Shown in pieces: positions 1 to 5,890 of a stretch of DNA of 7,480 nt. The stretch is from an uncultured Eubacteriales bacterium (GTDB taxonomy: Bacteria; Bacillota; Clostridia; Lachnospirales; Lachnospiraceae): NCBI GenBank assembly GCA_900548855.1, contig URMF01000085.1:1-7480 (forward strand), given 5' to 3'. Every line of letters starts with the position of its first letter. The first letter of the stretch is position 1. A program made the position numbers and the translations under genes. Below the pieces are notes generated by a model. That model was given only the letters and a program-made list of their open reading frames with translations, did not search any database and was not told the origin of the DNA.

Positions 1-470
1 ATTTTCAAGGTACAAGCAAAATCAAATATTAAAATGGGCTTTTGACACCCTAATCTTATAAAGTATCGAAAGCACAGGAAATGGGTATAGTCACCCAATA
101 TCATTGTGTATTACAAAAACGAGAAATGAAACTTCCGGAATTTAAGATTATAGAGATGATGGGAATTTTGCTTGATAATGCGATTGAAGAACTAAGTAGT
201 GATAACGTTGAGAATAAAGTCCTACAACTTGAACTGATGGTTGAAGATGATAAAATGAGATTTTCTGTAGCTAATTCATATGAGAACACAAAGGTACTAG
301 ATATTTCAAGTTTTTTTGAAAAGGGATATAGTAGTAAAGGAAAAGGAAGAGGAATTGGATTATCAAAACTGAAACAAATGATCAATGATGCTAATGGCGA
401 AGTTGCTGTATCACAAGAAGTTTTTCAGAATATACCGATGTTAAAAATGGAATGGATTGTTAATATTTAG
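1..470 (+). pseudogene. Remnant of AgrC-type sensor histidine kinase (C-terminal ATPase domain), frameshifted
   Basis: The open part from an ATG at 81 gives 129 residues with a GHKL/HATPase_c fold signature. The N box reads LLDNAIEE and the G box reads GRGIGLSKLKQM. This is the C-terminal ATP-binding half of an AgrC-type kinase; the sensor membrane domain and the phosphoacceptor His are absent. Homology does not start at the ATG. In the same frame, codons 57-80 encode YKVSKAQE just before MGI, and in the +2 frame codons 44-55 encode DTLI. Joined, DTLI-x-YKVSKAQEMGI lines up with STLLLMKEEIAKENGI of the intact kinase at 2393-3670. The in-frame stop at 51-53 and the frame change near 55-57 therefore point to a small indel in a former gene. 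The lines at 121-180 and 241-300 are about 30% G+C by hand count. The left window edge hides the 5' part, so a sequencing error or a deliberately short protein cannot be excluded. Confidence 0.72.
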
Positions 471-474
471 GATA

Positions 475-506
475 AGTTCGGATAAACCAGTATGTTTATC
501 CGAACT
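475..506. terminator. Perfect 13-bp hairpin between convergent genes; possible bidirectional terminator
   Basis: Arms 475-487 and 494-506 are perfectly complementary around a 6-nt loop (CAGTAT). With one bulged A the stem can be extended outward by GATA/TATC. It sits 5 bp after the kinase remnant stop and 8 bp after the agrD stop on the other strand, where a shared terminator is expected. Neither strand has a T run after the stem, so it is not a textbook intrinsic terminator. Confidence 0.5.
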
Positions 507-513
507 ATCAGGG

Positions 514-648
514 TTAATCCTCAGAGGGATATTCCGGTTCACCAAAAAAGAAAAGGCTGATTCCACTCCAAGAAACACCACTTCCCCAAAAGGAAAGGCA
601 TAAGGCACAGAGTGCCAATCCTAACTGTTTAAGTTTGGTCTTGTTCAT
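514..648 (-). CDS. agrD: AgrD-like autoinducing peptide precursor (44 aa), serine in the ring position
   Basis: A short gene read on the minus strand from an ATG at 648 to a TAA at 514-516. A near-perfect Shine-Dalgarno AAGGAGGTG (664 down to 656) lies 7 nt upstream, inside the end of agrB, and the two genes overlap by 20 nt. The product has the AgrD layout: a basic start (MNKTKLKQ), a hydrophobic amphipathic leader (about residues 9-30), a signal core SLFFF (31-35) and an acidic proline-containing tail GEPEYPSED. Alignment on the xEP tail motif puts S31 where C. perfringens AgrD has the Cys of CLWFT-HQPEEP. AgrB is expected to cleave after F35 and join its carboxyl to the S31 hydroxyl, giving a lactone. 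An N-terminal exocyclic tail is possible and cannot be defined from sequence. Its partner is the adjacent agrB on the same strand. The calls of gene and family are strong; the exact ring is inference. Confidence 0.85.
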   Translation of the reverse strand: MNKTKLKQLGLALCALCLSFWGSGVSWSGISLFFFGEPEYPSED

Positions 649-1204
649 ATTTTTTCACCTCCTTATAAATTTTTGTTATAGCTAATTGAACAGTGTGAAG
701 AACCACCATCCAAAAACTTGCCAGTAAATACGGACATTCGGGAAAAAGAAATAATAGAATTGCGACAATCAGAACCACCTGAAAGGAAGCAATGCGGTTC
801 CTTCGGATTCCCTTTTCGTCCAGCTTGACCTCGCGATGGGAAAGGAGAGGACCAAGCCGGTATTCTGTGATTGCACATGGAATCATGAGTCCGATACGCA
901 GAATCGGTGTTAATGGAGCTGTCACCGGCAGGATCATAACGGTTGGAATAAATACAAGAACCGTCAGCAGCAGGCAGGTCCAATAGCTTTTTGTGTGGAT
1001 TCCGCCATTTTTACTTCGTAATAAACAGAATGGAATCAGCGCACATAAAAAATAAGGAAAGAAACCCAAATAAGAAAACATCACTGCCAACAGGATTAAC
1101 TTGCTGAGGTCATAAAGGAGCGCTGTGATAACATAGCGTATTATTTTTAATTCATATTCGGTAAAATCATAAGTATTTCTGATTTTGTTCATCAGCGCAT
1201 CCAT
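629..1204 (-). CDS. agrB: AgrB-like autoinducer-processing cysteine endopeptidase (first copy)
   Basis: A 191-residue integral membrane protein that should cut the C-terminal tail from AgrD and catalyse ring closure at the cytoplasmic membrane. The family's active site is visible as RSKNGGIHTKSYWTC, with H70 and C77 seven residues apart, the same spacing as His77/Cys84 of S. aureus AgrB. Several hydrophobic segments surround it (about 26-61, 77-110 and 140-175), and the C-terminus is lysine-rich. The length is normal for the family. The ATG at 1204 is supported by AAGGAG (1219-1214) with a 9-nt spacer; an internal ATG at 1192 has less support. It is followed at once by its overlapping agrD. 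No convincing promoter was found on the minus strand in 1205-1659. The cognate kinase is probably the decayed gene at the left edge, so this pair may be an orphan signal producer. Confidence 0.93.
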   Translation of the reverse strand: MDALMNKIRNTYDFTEYELKIIRYVITALLYDLSKLILLAVMFSYLGFFPYFLCALIPFCLLRSKNGGIHTKSYWTCLLLTVLVFIPTVMILPVTAPLTPILRIGLMIPCAITEYRLGPLLSHREVKLDEKGIRRNRIASFQVVLIVAILLFLFPECPYLLASFWMVVLHTVQLAITKIYKEVKKYEQDQT

Positions 1205-1659
1205 GAGTTACATCTCCTTCTTCCATATCATAATTCCGGGGAAAACAAAGGATGGAAAATCAGCCGGAATTGTGTATAATGAGGGTGAAAAAGATGGGAA
1301 GAAAAAGTGAAAGATAGATAAGAAAAAGCGGAATGATTTGTTCCTGAAAAAATCATATTCAGGATGATGTAAATCAGATATAAACTGTATAAAGAATGAG
1401 ATAAGAGAAGTGTATTGCAGAAATGCCTGAACAATGCAAAAATAAGAACAAAATGATCATTCGAACTACAGAAAAGGTGATAAATGGGAATAATTAACAT
1501 TTTTACTTGTAATAAATGATGTTTAAGCAAATTGAAATGATAGAAATATTTGGAATAAATATGGATTTTATAAGAAATTATTTGTTTTTTATGCAGAAAA
1601 AGTAATATAATACATCCATCTCGTTTTTGTTACAGTAAGATGATGAGGTGGAATGACGA
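1205..1659. other. Divergent intergenic region between the two agr units
   Basis: About 455 bp of AT-rich DNA with no gene I can support. A 100-codon open frame on the minus strand (1228-1530) is low-complexity, rich in H, F, L, S and Y, has no clear ribosome binding site and matches nothing I recognise. The region holds the ribosome binding site of the leftward agrB at its left end and the rightward promoter of the regulator at 1582-1611. A perfect 7-bp inverted repeat (TCCTGAA 1342-1348 / TTCAGGA 1358-1364) is the only other clear structure. Confidence 0.7.
1582..1611 (+). promoter_or_regulatory. Sigma-A-type promoter for the agr regulator operon
   Basis: A -35 box TTGTTT (1582-1587) and a consensus -10 box TATAAT (1606-1611) are separated by 18 bp. 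A start near 1618 would give a leader of about 40 nt carrying GAGGTGG (1645-1651), 8 nt before the regulator ATG. It probably drives the regulator, kinase, agrB and agrD genes together. Confidence 0.55.
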
Positions 1660-2409
1660 ATGAAGAAAATAAATCAAGAGCTTTTCATAGCCATTCTGGA
1701 TGATGATCCCGATTTTGCATATGTATTATCGCGGATGATAGAGAAGGTTCTGGGTGCCGGAAAGGTACAGGTACATATTCAGACTTTCCGGACAACGCAG
1801 GAGGCGGATACCTCGCCGTTGTCATTTGACCTGTTGTTTCTGGATGTGGAACTGGGCAATGAAAATGGAATTCAGTGGGTGAAAAAGTGGAAAAAGACCC
1901 GTAAGTTTCAGGACATTATTATTGCTTCATCCTATGATCATTATGTGTTTGACAGTATTGAGGCCCGTCCGTTTGCTTATATAAGGAAGGCACATCTGGA
2001 AGAGGATCTGCGGAAGGCAGTCAGAAGATATTGGAAAGAAAGCCGTGAAGAGCCTATTTATGTCATTGTGAAGGATGGGAAGAAGAATATTCTGGTAGAT
2101 CCTTATCATATCGACTATTTGCAGGCGAATGGTCATTATATTGACATTATTATGGATAATGAAGAGCCGATCGTGGTGAGAAACCACATTAATGAACTTC
2201 AGCATACCCTGGAAAAGTATGGTTTTGTCCGTGTTCAGGTGAGTTATCTTGTCAATGTGAAGTTTATAGAGCGGTTTGATGGTAAAAATGTTTATTTACG
2301 TAATGGAATAAAGAAATTCGTTAGTCCGCATTTTGAAAAACAGCTTCTTGAAAAATTGAGAAGTTATATGGAATCCGATGGAGATGACTTAAATGGAGAT
2401 ACTGGCTAA
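1660..2409 (+). CDS. AgrA-like response regulator with LytTR DNA-binding domain
   Basis: A 249-residue two-domain regulator. Residues about 8-122 form a receiver domain: the acidic pocket is D14-D16, the phosphoacceptor is D62 in LLFLDVELG, a small hydroxyl residue is at S90/S91, and the conserved lysine is K110. The usual Lys-Pro pair is Lys-Ala (IRKAH). Residues about 133-235 form a LytTR domain, with the typical stretch VRVQVSYLVNVKFIERF (190-206). LytTR regulators bind pairs of short direct repeats about two helical turns apart upstream of target promoters. The ATG at 1660 has GAGGTGG 8 nt upstream. The gene overlaps the kinase gene by 17 bp, which suggests translational coupling. It should be phosphorylated by the kinase at 2393 in response to the agr peptide. 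The gene order regulator-kinase-agrB-agrD differs from the BDCA order of staphylococci. Confidence 0.93.
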   Translation: MKKINQELFIAILDDDPDFAYVLSRMIEKVLGAGKVQVHIQTFRTTQEADTSPLSFDLLFLDVELGNENGIQWVKKWKKTRKFQDIIIASSYDHYVFDSIEARPFAYIRKAHLEEDLRKAVRRYWKESREEPIYVIVKDGKKNILVDPYHIDYLQANGHYIDIIMDNEEPIVVRNHINELQHTLEKYGFVRVQVSYLVNVKFIERFDGKNVYLRNGIKKFVSPHFEKQLLEKLRSYMESDGDDLNGDTG

Positions 2410-3670
2410 TCTGTGTGAATCGGTGCTGTGGATTGTATTTTTAAAGATATTTTGTCGGCCAAAGTATAGCAGGAAAATTGATTTTCCGGGAGCGGTAACA
2501 GCGGTTCTTCTGCTTATGGCAAGTATTGGTTTTTCAGATCAATTTGCATTATTTTCCCAATATACGGTTCTTATTGATTTTGTGATTGCCTTCGGGTACA
2601 CCATGCTTTTTCTGGAGGGTATGTGGTACTGGAAGCTTTTTCTGATTGCAGTATATAATGTTGCCCTTCTTGGTTCGAGTGTTCTTGCAGTGAACACTTT
2701 CGTGAATCTTTTTCATGTAGATGCGACGGTACTTGTGGCTGAGGGCAATCCTCTGCGGATTGCCATGATTGTTACGGCCAAGGTCGTATTGGTCATTCTG
2801 GTGATTCTTTCCAGAATTTTCAGGGATAAAATCATGGTATTACAAAGAGCAGGAGTGTGGGTTATTGTATTTCCGTTTATAACGATATCCGTAGGTACAA
2901 CATTGTTTCAGACTCTTGTACATTTTTACAGGCAGACTTCGGATATTGTCTGGATGGTGTGGCTGCTTCTGATGGTCTGCGCGCTGTGCTTTATGAGCTT
3001 CCAGCTGGCCTATGATGCATACCGGGGAAAGCAGCAGAAGAAAATGAGCGATTTTCTCCGTAAACAGATGATTATCCAGCAGCAGACCTATAAGCAGCAG
3101 TATGAAAATATCAGGAAGGTCCGTAAGACACAGCATGATATGAAGCACCGTCTGGTAGTCATTGAGCAGCAGCTGCTTGAGAAGGACTATGAAAGAGCAC
3201 AGAATTATACCAGAGATTTTCTGATGGAACTGGATGGAGTAAAGGAATTTAAATATGGAGACAATCCTTTAAGTACCCTGCTTTTGATGAAGGAAGAGAT
3301 TGCAAAAGAAAATGGAATTGATATCCGCATTGATATGGATGTTCTGGAAACAACGAGAATTTCGGATCTTGATCTGGCAATGATTCTGGGAAATCTCATG
3401 GATAATGCGATTGAAGCAGCCAAAGAAGTCAAAGAAAATCCAAAGATCCGGGTACTCATAAAAACGAAGGGTGTCTTGTATATCAGTGTCCGGAACACGG
3501 TGAAGGATTCTGAAATGGAAAAACCTTTCAGGCATAATTATACAACCAAAGAGGATGCATTGTTACATGGATTTGGGATTTCCTGTATTCGGGAGTTGGT
3601 TGATAAAAACGGGGGAAGATTTGATCTGAACGTTTCGGAAGGCTGGTTTCGGGCTGAAATCTTCTTCTGA
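2393..3670 (+). CDS. AgrC-like sensor histidine kinase (GHKL family)
   Basis: A 425-residue membrane kinase, the likely receptor for the cyclic peptide. Residues 1 to about 208 are hydrophobic with roughly six membrane segments (about 7-20, 33-49, 57-75, 80-105, 122-141, 153-174 and 186-206 are candidates). A glutamine/lysine-rich, probably coiled-coil linker follows (about 212-245). The dimerisation site is KTQHDMKHRL with the phosphoacceptor H248. Residues about 291-425 are the ATPase domain, with N box GNLMDNAIEAA (N334, N338) and G box LLHGFGISCIRELV. It lacks the classic HisKA domain, as usual for the AgrC/DcuS-type HPK10 group. The ATG at 2393 has GGAG 9 nt upstream inside the regulator gene. 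It ends 107 bp before the next coding start, a gap that holds repeats and a possible weak promoter. Confidence 0.93.
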   Translation: MEILANLCESVLWIVFLKIFCRPKYSRKIDFPGAVTAVLLLMASIGFSDQFALFSQYTVLIDFVIAFGYTMLFLEGMWYWKLFLIAVYNVALLGSSVLAVNTFVNLFHVDATVLVAEGNPLRIAMIVTAKVVLVILVILSRIFRDKIMVLQRAGVWVIVFPFITISVGTTLFQTLVHFYRQTSDIVWMVWLLLMVCALCFMSFQLAYDAYRGKQQKKMSDFLRKQMIIQQQTYKQQYENIRKVRKTQHDMKHRLVVIEQQLLEKDYERAQNYTRDFLMELDGVKEFKYGDNPLSTLLLMKEEIAKENGIDIRIDMDVLETTRISDLDLAMILGNLMDNAIEAAKEVKENPKIRVLIKTKGVLYISVRNTVKDSEMEKPFRHNYTTKEDALLHGFGISCIRELVDKNGGRFDLNVSEGWFRAEIFF

Positions 3671-3752
3671 CAGGCTGTCAGGAGAAAAATATGACATAAA
3701 TCGGGCAAAAGCTGACATTCTGCTATTCAAATGAAAAAATTGCGGTTACAAT
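3667..3752 (+). promoter_or_regulatory. Repeat-containing region ahead of agrB; possible internal promoter or operator
   Basis: A short palindrome CTGACAG-G-CTGTCAG (3667-3681) overlaps the kinase stop codon. TGACAT then occurs at 3692-3697 and again at 3713-3718, a period of 21 bp that matches the spacing typical of LytTR regulator direct repeats. A -10-like TACAAT lies at 3747-3752 with only a weak -35. The TGACAT motif does not match the known GTT-containing AgrA box, so the regulator assignment is tentative. Confidence 0.3.
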
Positions 3753-3777
3753 AATGAAAAAGGAGGGGGAAGCAGAC

Positions 3778-4359
3778 GTGTCGGAATTTCTAGCCAAGAG
3801 AATCACGATGAGGTTTATCCGTAAGTTTCAGATTAAAGAAGAGGATTGGGATTTGTACTACCTCGGTATTGAGGTTATTGTAACTACGGCATTGACAAGT
3901 CTGATGATCATGGCGCTTGGAATTGCGTTACGGAATTTTTTTGGATCTGTTGTTTTCTTACTGTGTTTCATGAGTATTCGGGGTTATTGCGGAGGATATC
4001 ATGCAAAAACCAGAGTGCGGTGCTTTTTTGTTTCGATATTGTGCTATCTGCTTTCGTTTGGAATGATGAAGGGGCTGCTGTTTCTTCCGGAAATTGCGCA
4101 GAACATTCTCATTACAATAGGGGTAGCGACGGCGTTTATACATTTTGCGAAGTTTGCACCGGTAGAAAATCCGAACAAGAGAATCCGTGAGGAGATGAAG
4201 GAACAAAACAAAATCATGTCCTTTGCGATGCTTGTGGTCTGGTATCTGGTCTGTTCTGTGTTCGTATTTGCCGGAACATATGAGATATCAACGCAGATAT
4301 GGGCAACAATAGACATTATTGCTTTACTTCTCTGTGTAAAAAGGAGGAAAAGGAAATGA
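3778..4359 (+). CDS. agrB: AgrB-like autoinducer-processing cysteine endopeptidase (second copy)
   Basis: A 193-residue membrane peptidase that processes the AgrD encoded directly downstream. The active site reads RGYCGGYHAKTRVRC, with H75 and C82 in the family spacing of seven. Hydrophobic segments surround it, and the C-terminus is strongly basic (VKRRKRK). I chose GTG 3778 rather than ATG 3754. The strong AGGAGGGGG (3761-3769) lies just before the GTG, 11 nt from the core AGGAGG, and would be inside the gene with the upstream ATG. The upstream ATG has no ribosome binding site and would add only the charged residues MKKEGEAD. The stop overlaps the agrD start (ATGA, 4356-4359), a sign of coupled translation and stoichiometric production. 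It shares the fold and motifs of the minus-strand agrB but is visibly diverged, so the two are probably specific for different AgrD substrates. Confidence 0.92.
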   Translation: MSEFLAKRITMRFIRKFQIKEEDWDLYYLGIEVIVTTALTSLMIMALGIALRNFFGSVVFLLCFMSIRGYCGGYHAKTRVRCFFVSILCYLLSFGMMKGLLFLPEIAQNILITIGVATAFIHFAKFAPVENPNKRIREEMKEQNKIMSFAMLVVWYLVCSVFVFAGTYEISTQIWATIDIIALLLCVKRRKRK

Positions 4360-4496
4360 ATAAATTCAAAGCAACATTGTCGAGGCTCATAATGGCAGCC
4401 GTCTGGGGCGTAGCAATCACAACACTGACTTCTACATCCCGTTATCTGACATATCAGCCGAAGGGTGAAGAAGAATTAATGCGCAGATATCTTTAG
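4356..4496 (+). CDS. agrD: AgrD-like autoinducing peptide precursor (46 aa), serine in the ring position
   Basis: The ATG at 4356 is preceded by AGGAGG (4342-4347) with an 8-nt spacer and overlaps the agrB stop in ATGA. The peptide begins with a basic stretch (MNKFKATLSR), has a hydrophobic amphipathic leader (about 11-24), then a core and a charged tail YQPKGEEELMRRYL. Alignment on the (H/Y)QP tail with C. perfringens AgrD (CLWFT-HQPEEP) places S28 at the ring position and gives SRYLT (28-32) as the predicted five-residue lactone ring, with cleavage before Y33. S26 is an alternative ring residue but fits the QP spacing less well. The peptide contains no cysteine at all, so a thiolactone is impossible. 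The likely receptor is the kinase at 2393. An in-frame GTG/ATG extension upstream (from 4299) lies wholly inside agrB and is not credible as a start. Confidence 0.9.
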   Translation: MNKFKATLSRLIMAAVWGVAITTLTSTSRYLTYQPKGEEELMRRYL

Positions 4497-4498
4497 TT

Positions 4499-4538
4499 GT
4501 GTACATATGCGGTGTGAAAAGGGATAAAAAATGTACAC
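4499..4538. repeat. Inverted repeat GTGTACAT/ATGTACAC after agrD
   Basis: Perfect 8-bp arms (4499-4506 and 4531-4538) are separated by 24 bp, directly after the agrD stop and before the terminator. It could form an RNA hairpin that protects the agrD transcript 3' end, or be a protein-binding site. There is no T run after it, so it is not a terminator. Confidence 0.45.
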
Positions 4539-4550
4539 GTTTAGATATGC

Positions 4551-4588
4551 AAAAACCTCCAGCAGGACAACCTGTCTGGAGGTTTTTT
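4551..4588 (+). terminator. Rho-independent terminator of the agr operon
   Basis: AACCTCCAG pairs with CTGGAGGTT and an inner CAGG pairs with CCTG around ACAA, leaving one bulged T. A run of six T follows the stem, and a run of A precedes it, so it may also act on the other strand. It closes the regulator-kinase-agrB-agrD operon. Confidence 0.9.
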
Positions 4589-4605
4589 GTTAAGAATTTA
4601 TTAAG
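4586..4605. repeat. Tandem near-repeat TTTGTTAAG / TTTATTAAG
   Basis: Two 9-bp units (4586-4594 and 4597-4605) match at 8 of 9 positions with an 11-bp period, so both lie on the same face of the helix. The first unit fits the published AgrA-type half-site pattern (GTTNA/G) at 7 of 9 positions by eye. It lies just upstream of the promoter for the first lipoprotein. The 11-bp period is half of that expected for a LytTR site. Confidence 0.3.
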
Positions 4606-4640
4606 GTTTTCCTAAAAAAAATAAATATTTGTTTTAGCTC

Positions 4641-4668
4641 TTTCTTTTTTGGGAAATAATGATATGCT
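4641..4668 (+). promoter_or_regulatory. Probable extended -10 promoter for the lipoprotein genes
   Basis: TGATATGCT (4660-4668) is an extended -10 element: TG, one base, then TATGCT. The -35 is poor (TTTCTT 4641-4646, 16-bp spacer), as expected for an activated or extended -10 promoter. The -10 box is part of a perfect inverted repeat ATATGCT (4662-4668) / AGCATAT (4681-4687), which could be an operator or a leader hairpin. Confidence 0.4.
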
Positions 4669-4710
4669 AAAGAAGTAATAAGCATATATTGATTTGAGGA
4701 GAGTGTGCAT

Positions 4711-5802
4711 ATGAAAATAGAGAAATTAATAGCTGTTTTGATGTTAGCAGTGTTGATGCTGACCGGTTGCGGACAGACTGCATCACAAACAGATAATACG
4801 GTGGTACTGCCACAGATTAATGGGGAGGCAAGGAATGTAATTATTACCGAATCCGGACAGATTTTTGATGCGGATACGGGAGAAGAGATTATTCTTAATA
4901 CCCCGCAGCCATCAGCAGAAGCAGCCGGGCAGGAGGTGGCAGAGGCTTCGCCACAGCCTTCTGAGGAACCGGAAATTGCTGTGGTTCAGGATGCGGAGGT
5001 TGTGGTTCCCCATCCGGAACAGTCGGTAAGCCACGTAGATACAGAAAAGCTTGGTGATGACAAACTGAATATTGTTTTCCTTGGAGACAGTATCATTGAT
5101 AATCACCGGGATGAGACCGGTATTGCTTATCTTACGGGTGTTGCCTGTAATGCGAATGTGTACAATATGGCAATTGCCGGAACAAGTGCAACAATTGAAT
5201 ATGGTGAGAAGGAAGGAAATGAGGACTGGACATCCAGAAGTCTGATCGGAGTCACCAAGGCAATTAAGGGAGACATTCCGACAGATATTTTTAAGGGTAC
5301 CAGAGCCGGTGAAATTATTGATAACAAGGAAGTGGATTTCTCAACCGTAGATTATTATGTCATTGAATATGGAGTCAATGATTTCTTAAGAGGAATTAAT
5401 CCCGGGGATGTGGAGGATCCGTATGATATGCATACGTATGCGGGAGCACTTCGGATTGCGGTTGGTAATCTTAGAGCTGTATCGCCCAATGCTGCTATTG
5501 TATTGTGTTCTCCCTGTTATTCACAATTCTTTGGCAAAGACGGTGCCTTCCTGGGAGATGCGAATATGATGAGCAATGGTTATGGAACCATCAGTGATTT
5601 TAAAGGAGCCTGTGAATACGTTTCGAATGAACTCGATACCTTGTTTATGGATGCATATCAGACACTGGGAATTGACAGTACTAATGCAGATGACTATCTC
5701 GAGGATGGAATTCATCTGACGCAGAAGGGAAGAGCCTTATATGCCGGTATGCTTGGAAGAATTATAAATTATAATGAGGATGATAAGAATTCCGGTATGT
5801 AA
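4711..5802 (+). CDS. SGNH/GDSL-family hydrolase lipoprotein, catalytic residues intact
   Basis: A 363-residue predicted surface lipoprotein. Residues 1-19 form a signal peptide with lipobox LMLTGC, so C20 would be lipidated. Residues about 21-112 are a Pro/Ser/Glu/Gln-rich linker that could span the cell wall. The SGNH domain runs from about 118 to 354: block I FLGDS with nucleophile S127, block II G157 (AIAGTSA), block III G221/N223 (EYGVNDF) and block V DGIH with D332 and H335. Such enzymes hydrolyse esters, often acetyl groups on glycans; the substrate here is unknown. The start is ATG 4711, with AGGAG (4697-4701) 9 nt upstream; a GTG at 4705 is too near the ribosome binding site. It has its own likely promoter after the agr terminator and is followed after 88 bp by a paralogue. 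Control by the agr regulator is possible but unproven. Confidence 0.9.
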   Translation: MKIEKLIAVLMLAVLMLTGCGQTASQTDNTVVLPQINGEARNVIITESGQIFDADTGEEIILNTPQPSAEAAGQEVAEASPQPSEEPEIAVVQDAEVVVPHPEQSVSHVDTEKLGDDKLNIVFLGDSIIDNHRDETGIAYLTGVACNANVYNMAIAGTSATIEYGEKEGNEDWTSRSLIGVTKAIKGDIPTDIFKGTRAGEIIDNKEVDFSTVDYYVIEYGVNDFLRGINPGDVEDPYDMHTYAGALRIAVGNLRAVSPNAAIVLCSPCYSQFFGKDGAFLGDANMMSNGYGTISDFKGACEYVSNELDTLFMDAYQTLGIDSTNADDYLEDGIHLTQKGRALYAGMLGRIINYNEDDKNSGM

Positions 5803-5890
5803 ACAGATCAGGGAAGACACCGTCTTTTAGGAGAATAAGAAAAAGCAGTAGGGAGTATATATTTATAAAGAGATTAAATCGGGATGTGTG

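Noticed and set aside
614..630. AgrA-box-like ACAGTTAGG on the minus strand
   Set aside because: It fits the half-site pattern but lies within the agrD coding start, has no second copy two turns away and no promoter beside it.
663..986. Open frames on both strands inside the first agrB
   Set aside because: The agrB frame has the catalytic His/Cys motif, membrane segments and a ribosome binding site; the others have none.
1228..1530. 100-codon open frame on the minus strand in the intergenic region
   Set aside because: The composition is biased (His, Phe, Leu, Ser, Tyr), there is no good ribosome binding site, no recognisable motif, and it reads across an AT-rich promoter-type region.
4705..4710. 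GTG start six bases before the first lipoprotein ATG
   Set aside because: It is only 3 nt from the AGGAG core; ATG 4711 has the normal 9-nt spacing.
5814..5826. Small hairpin AAGAC-ACC-GTCTT between the two lipoprotein genes
   Set aside because: The stem is only 5 bp and the T run is short, too weak to be called a terminator.
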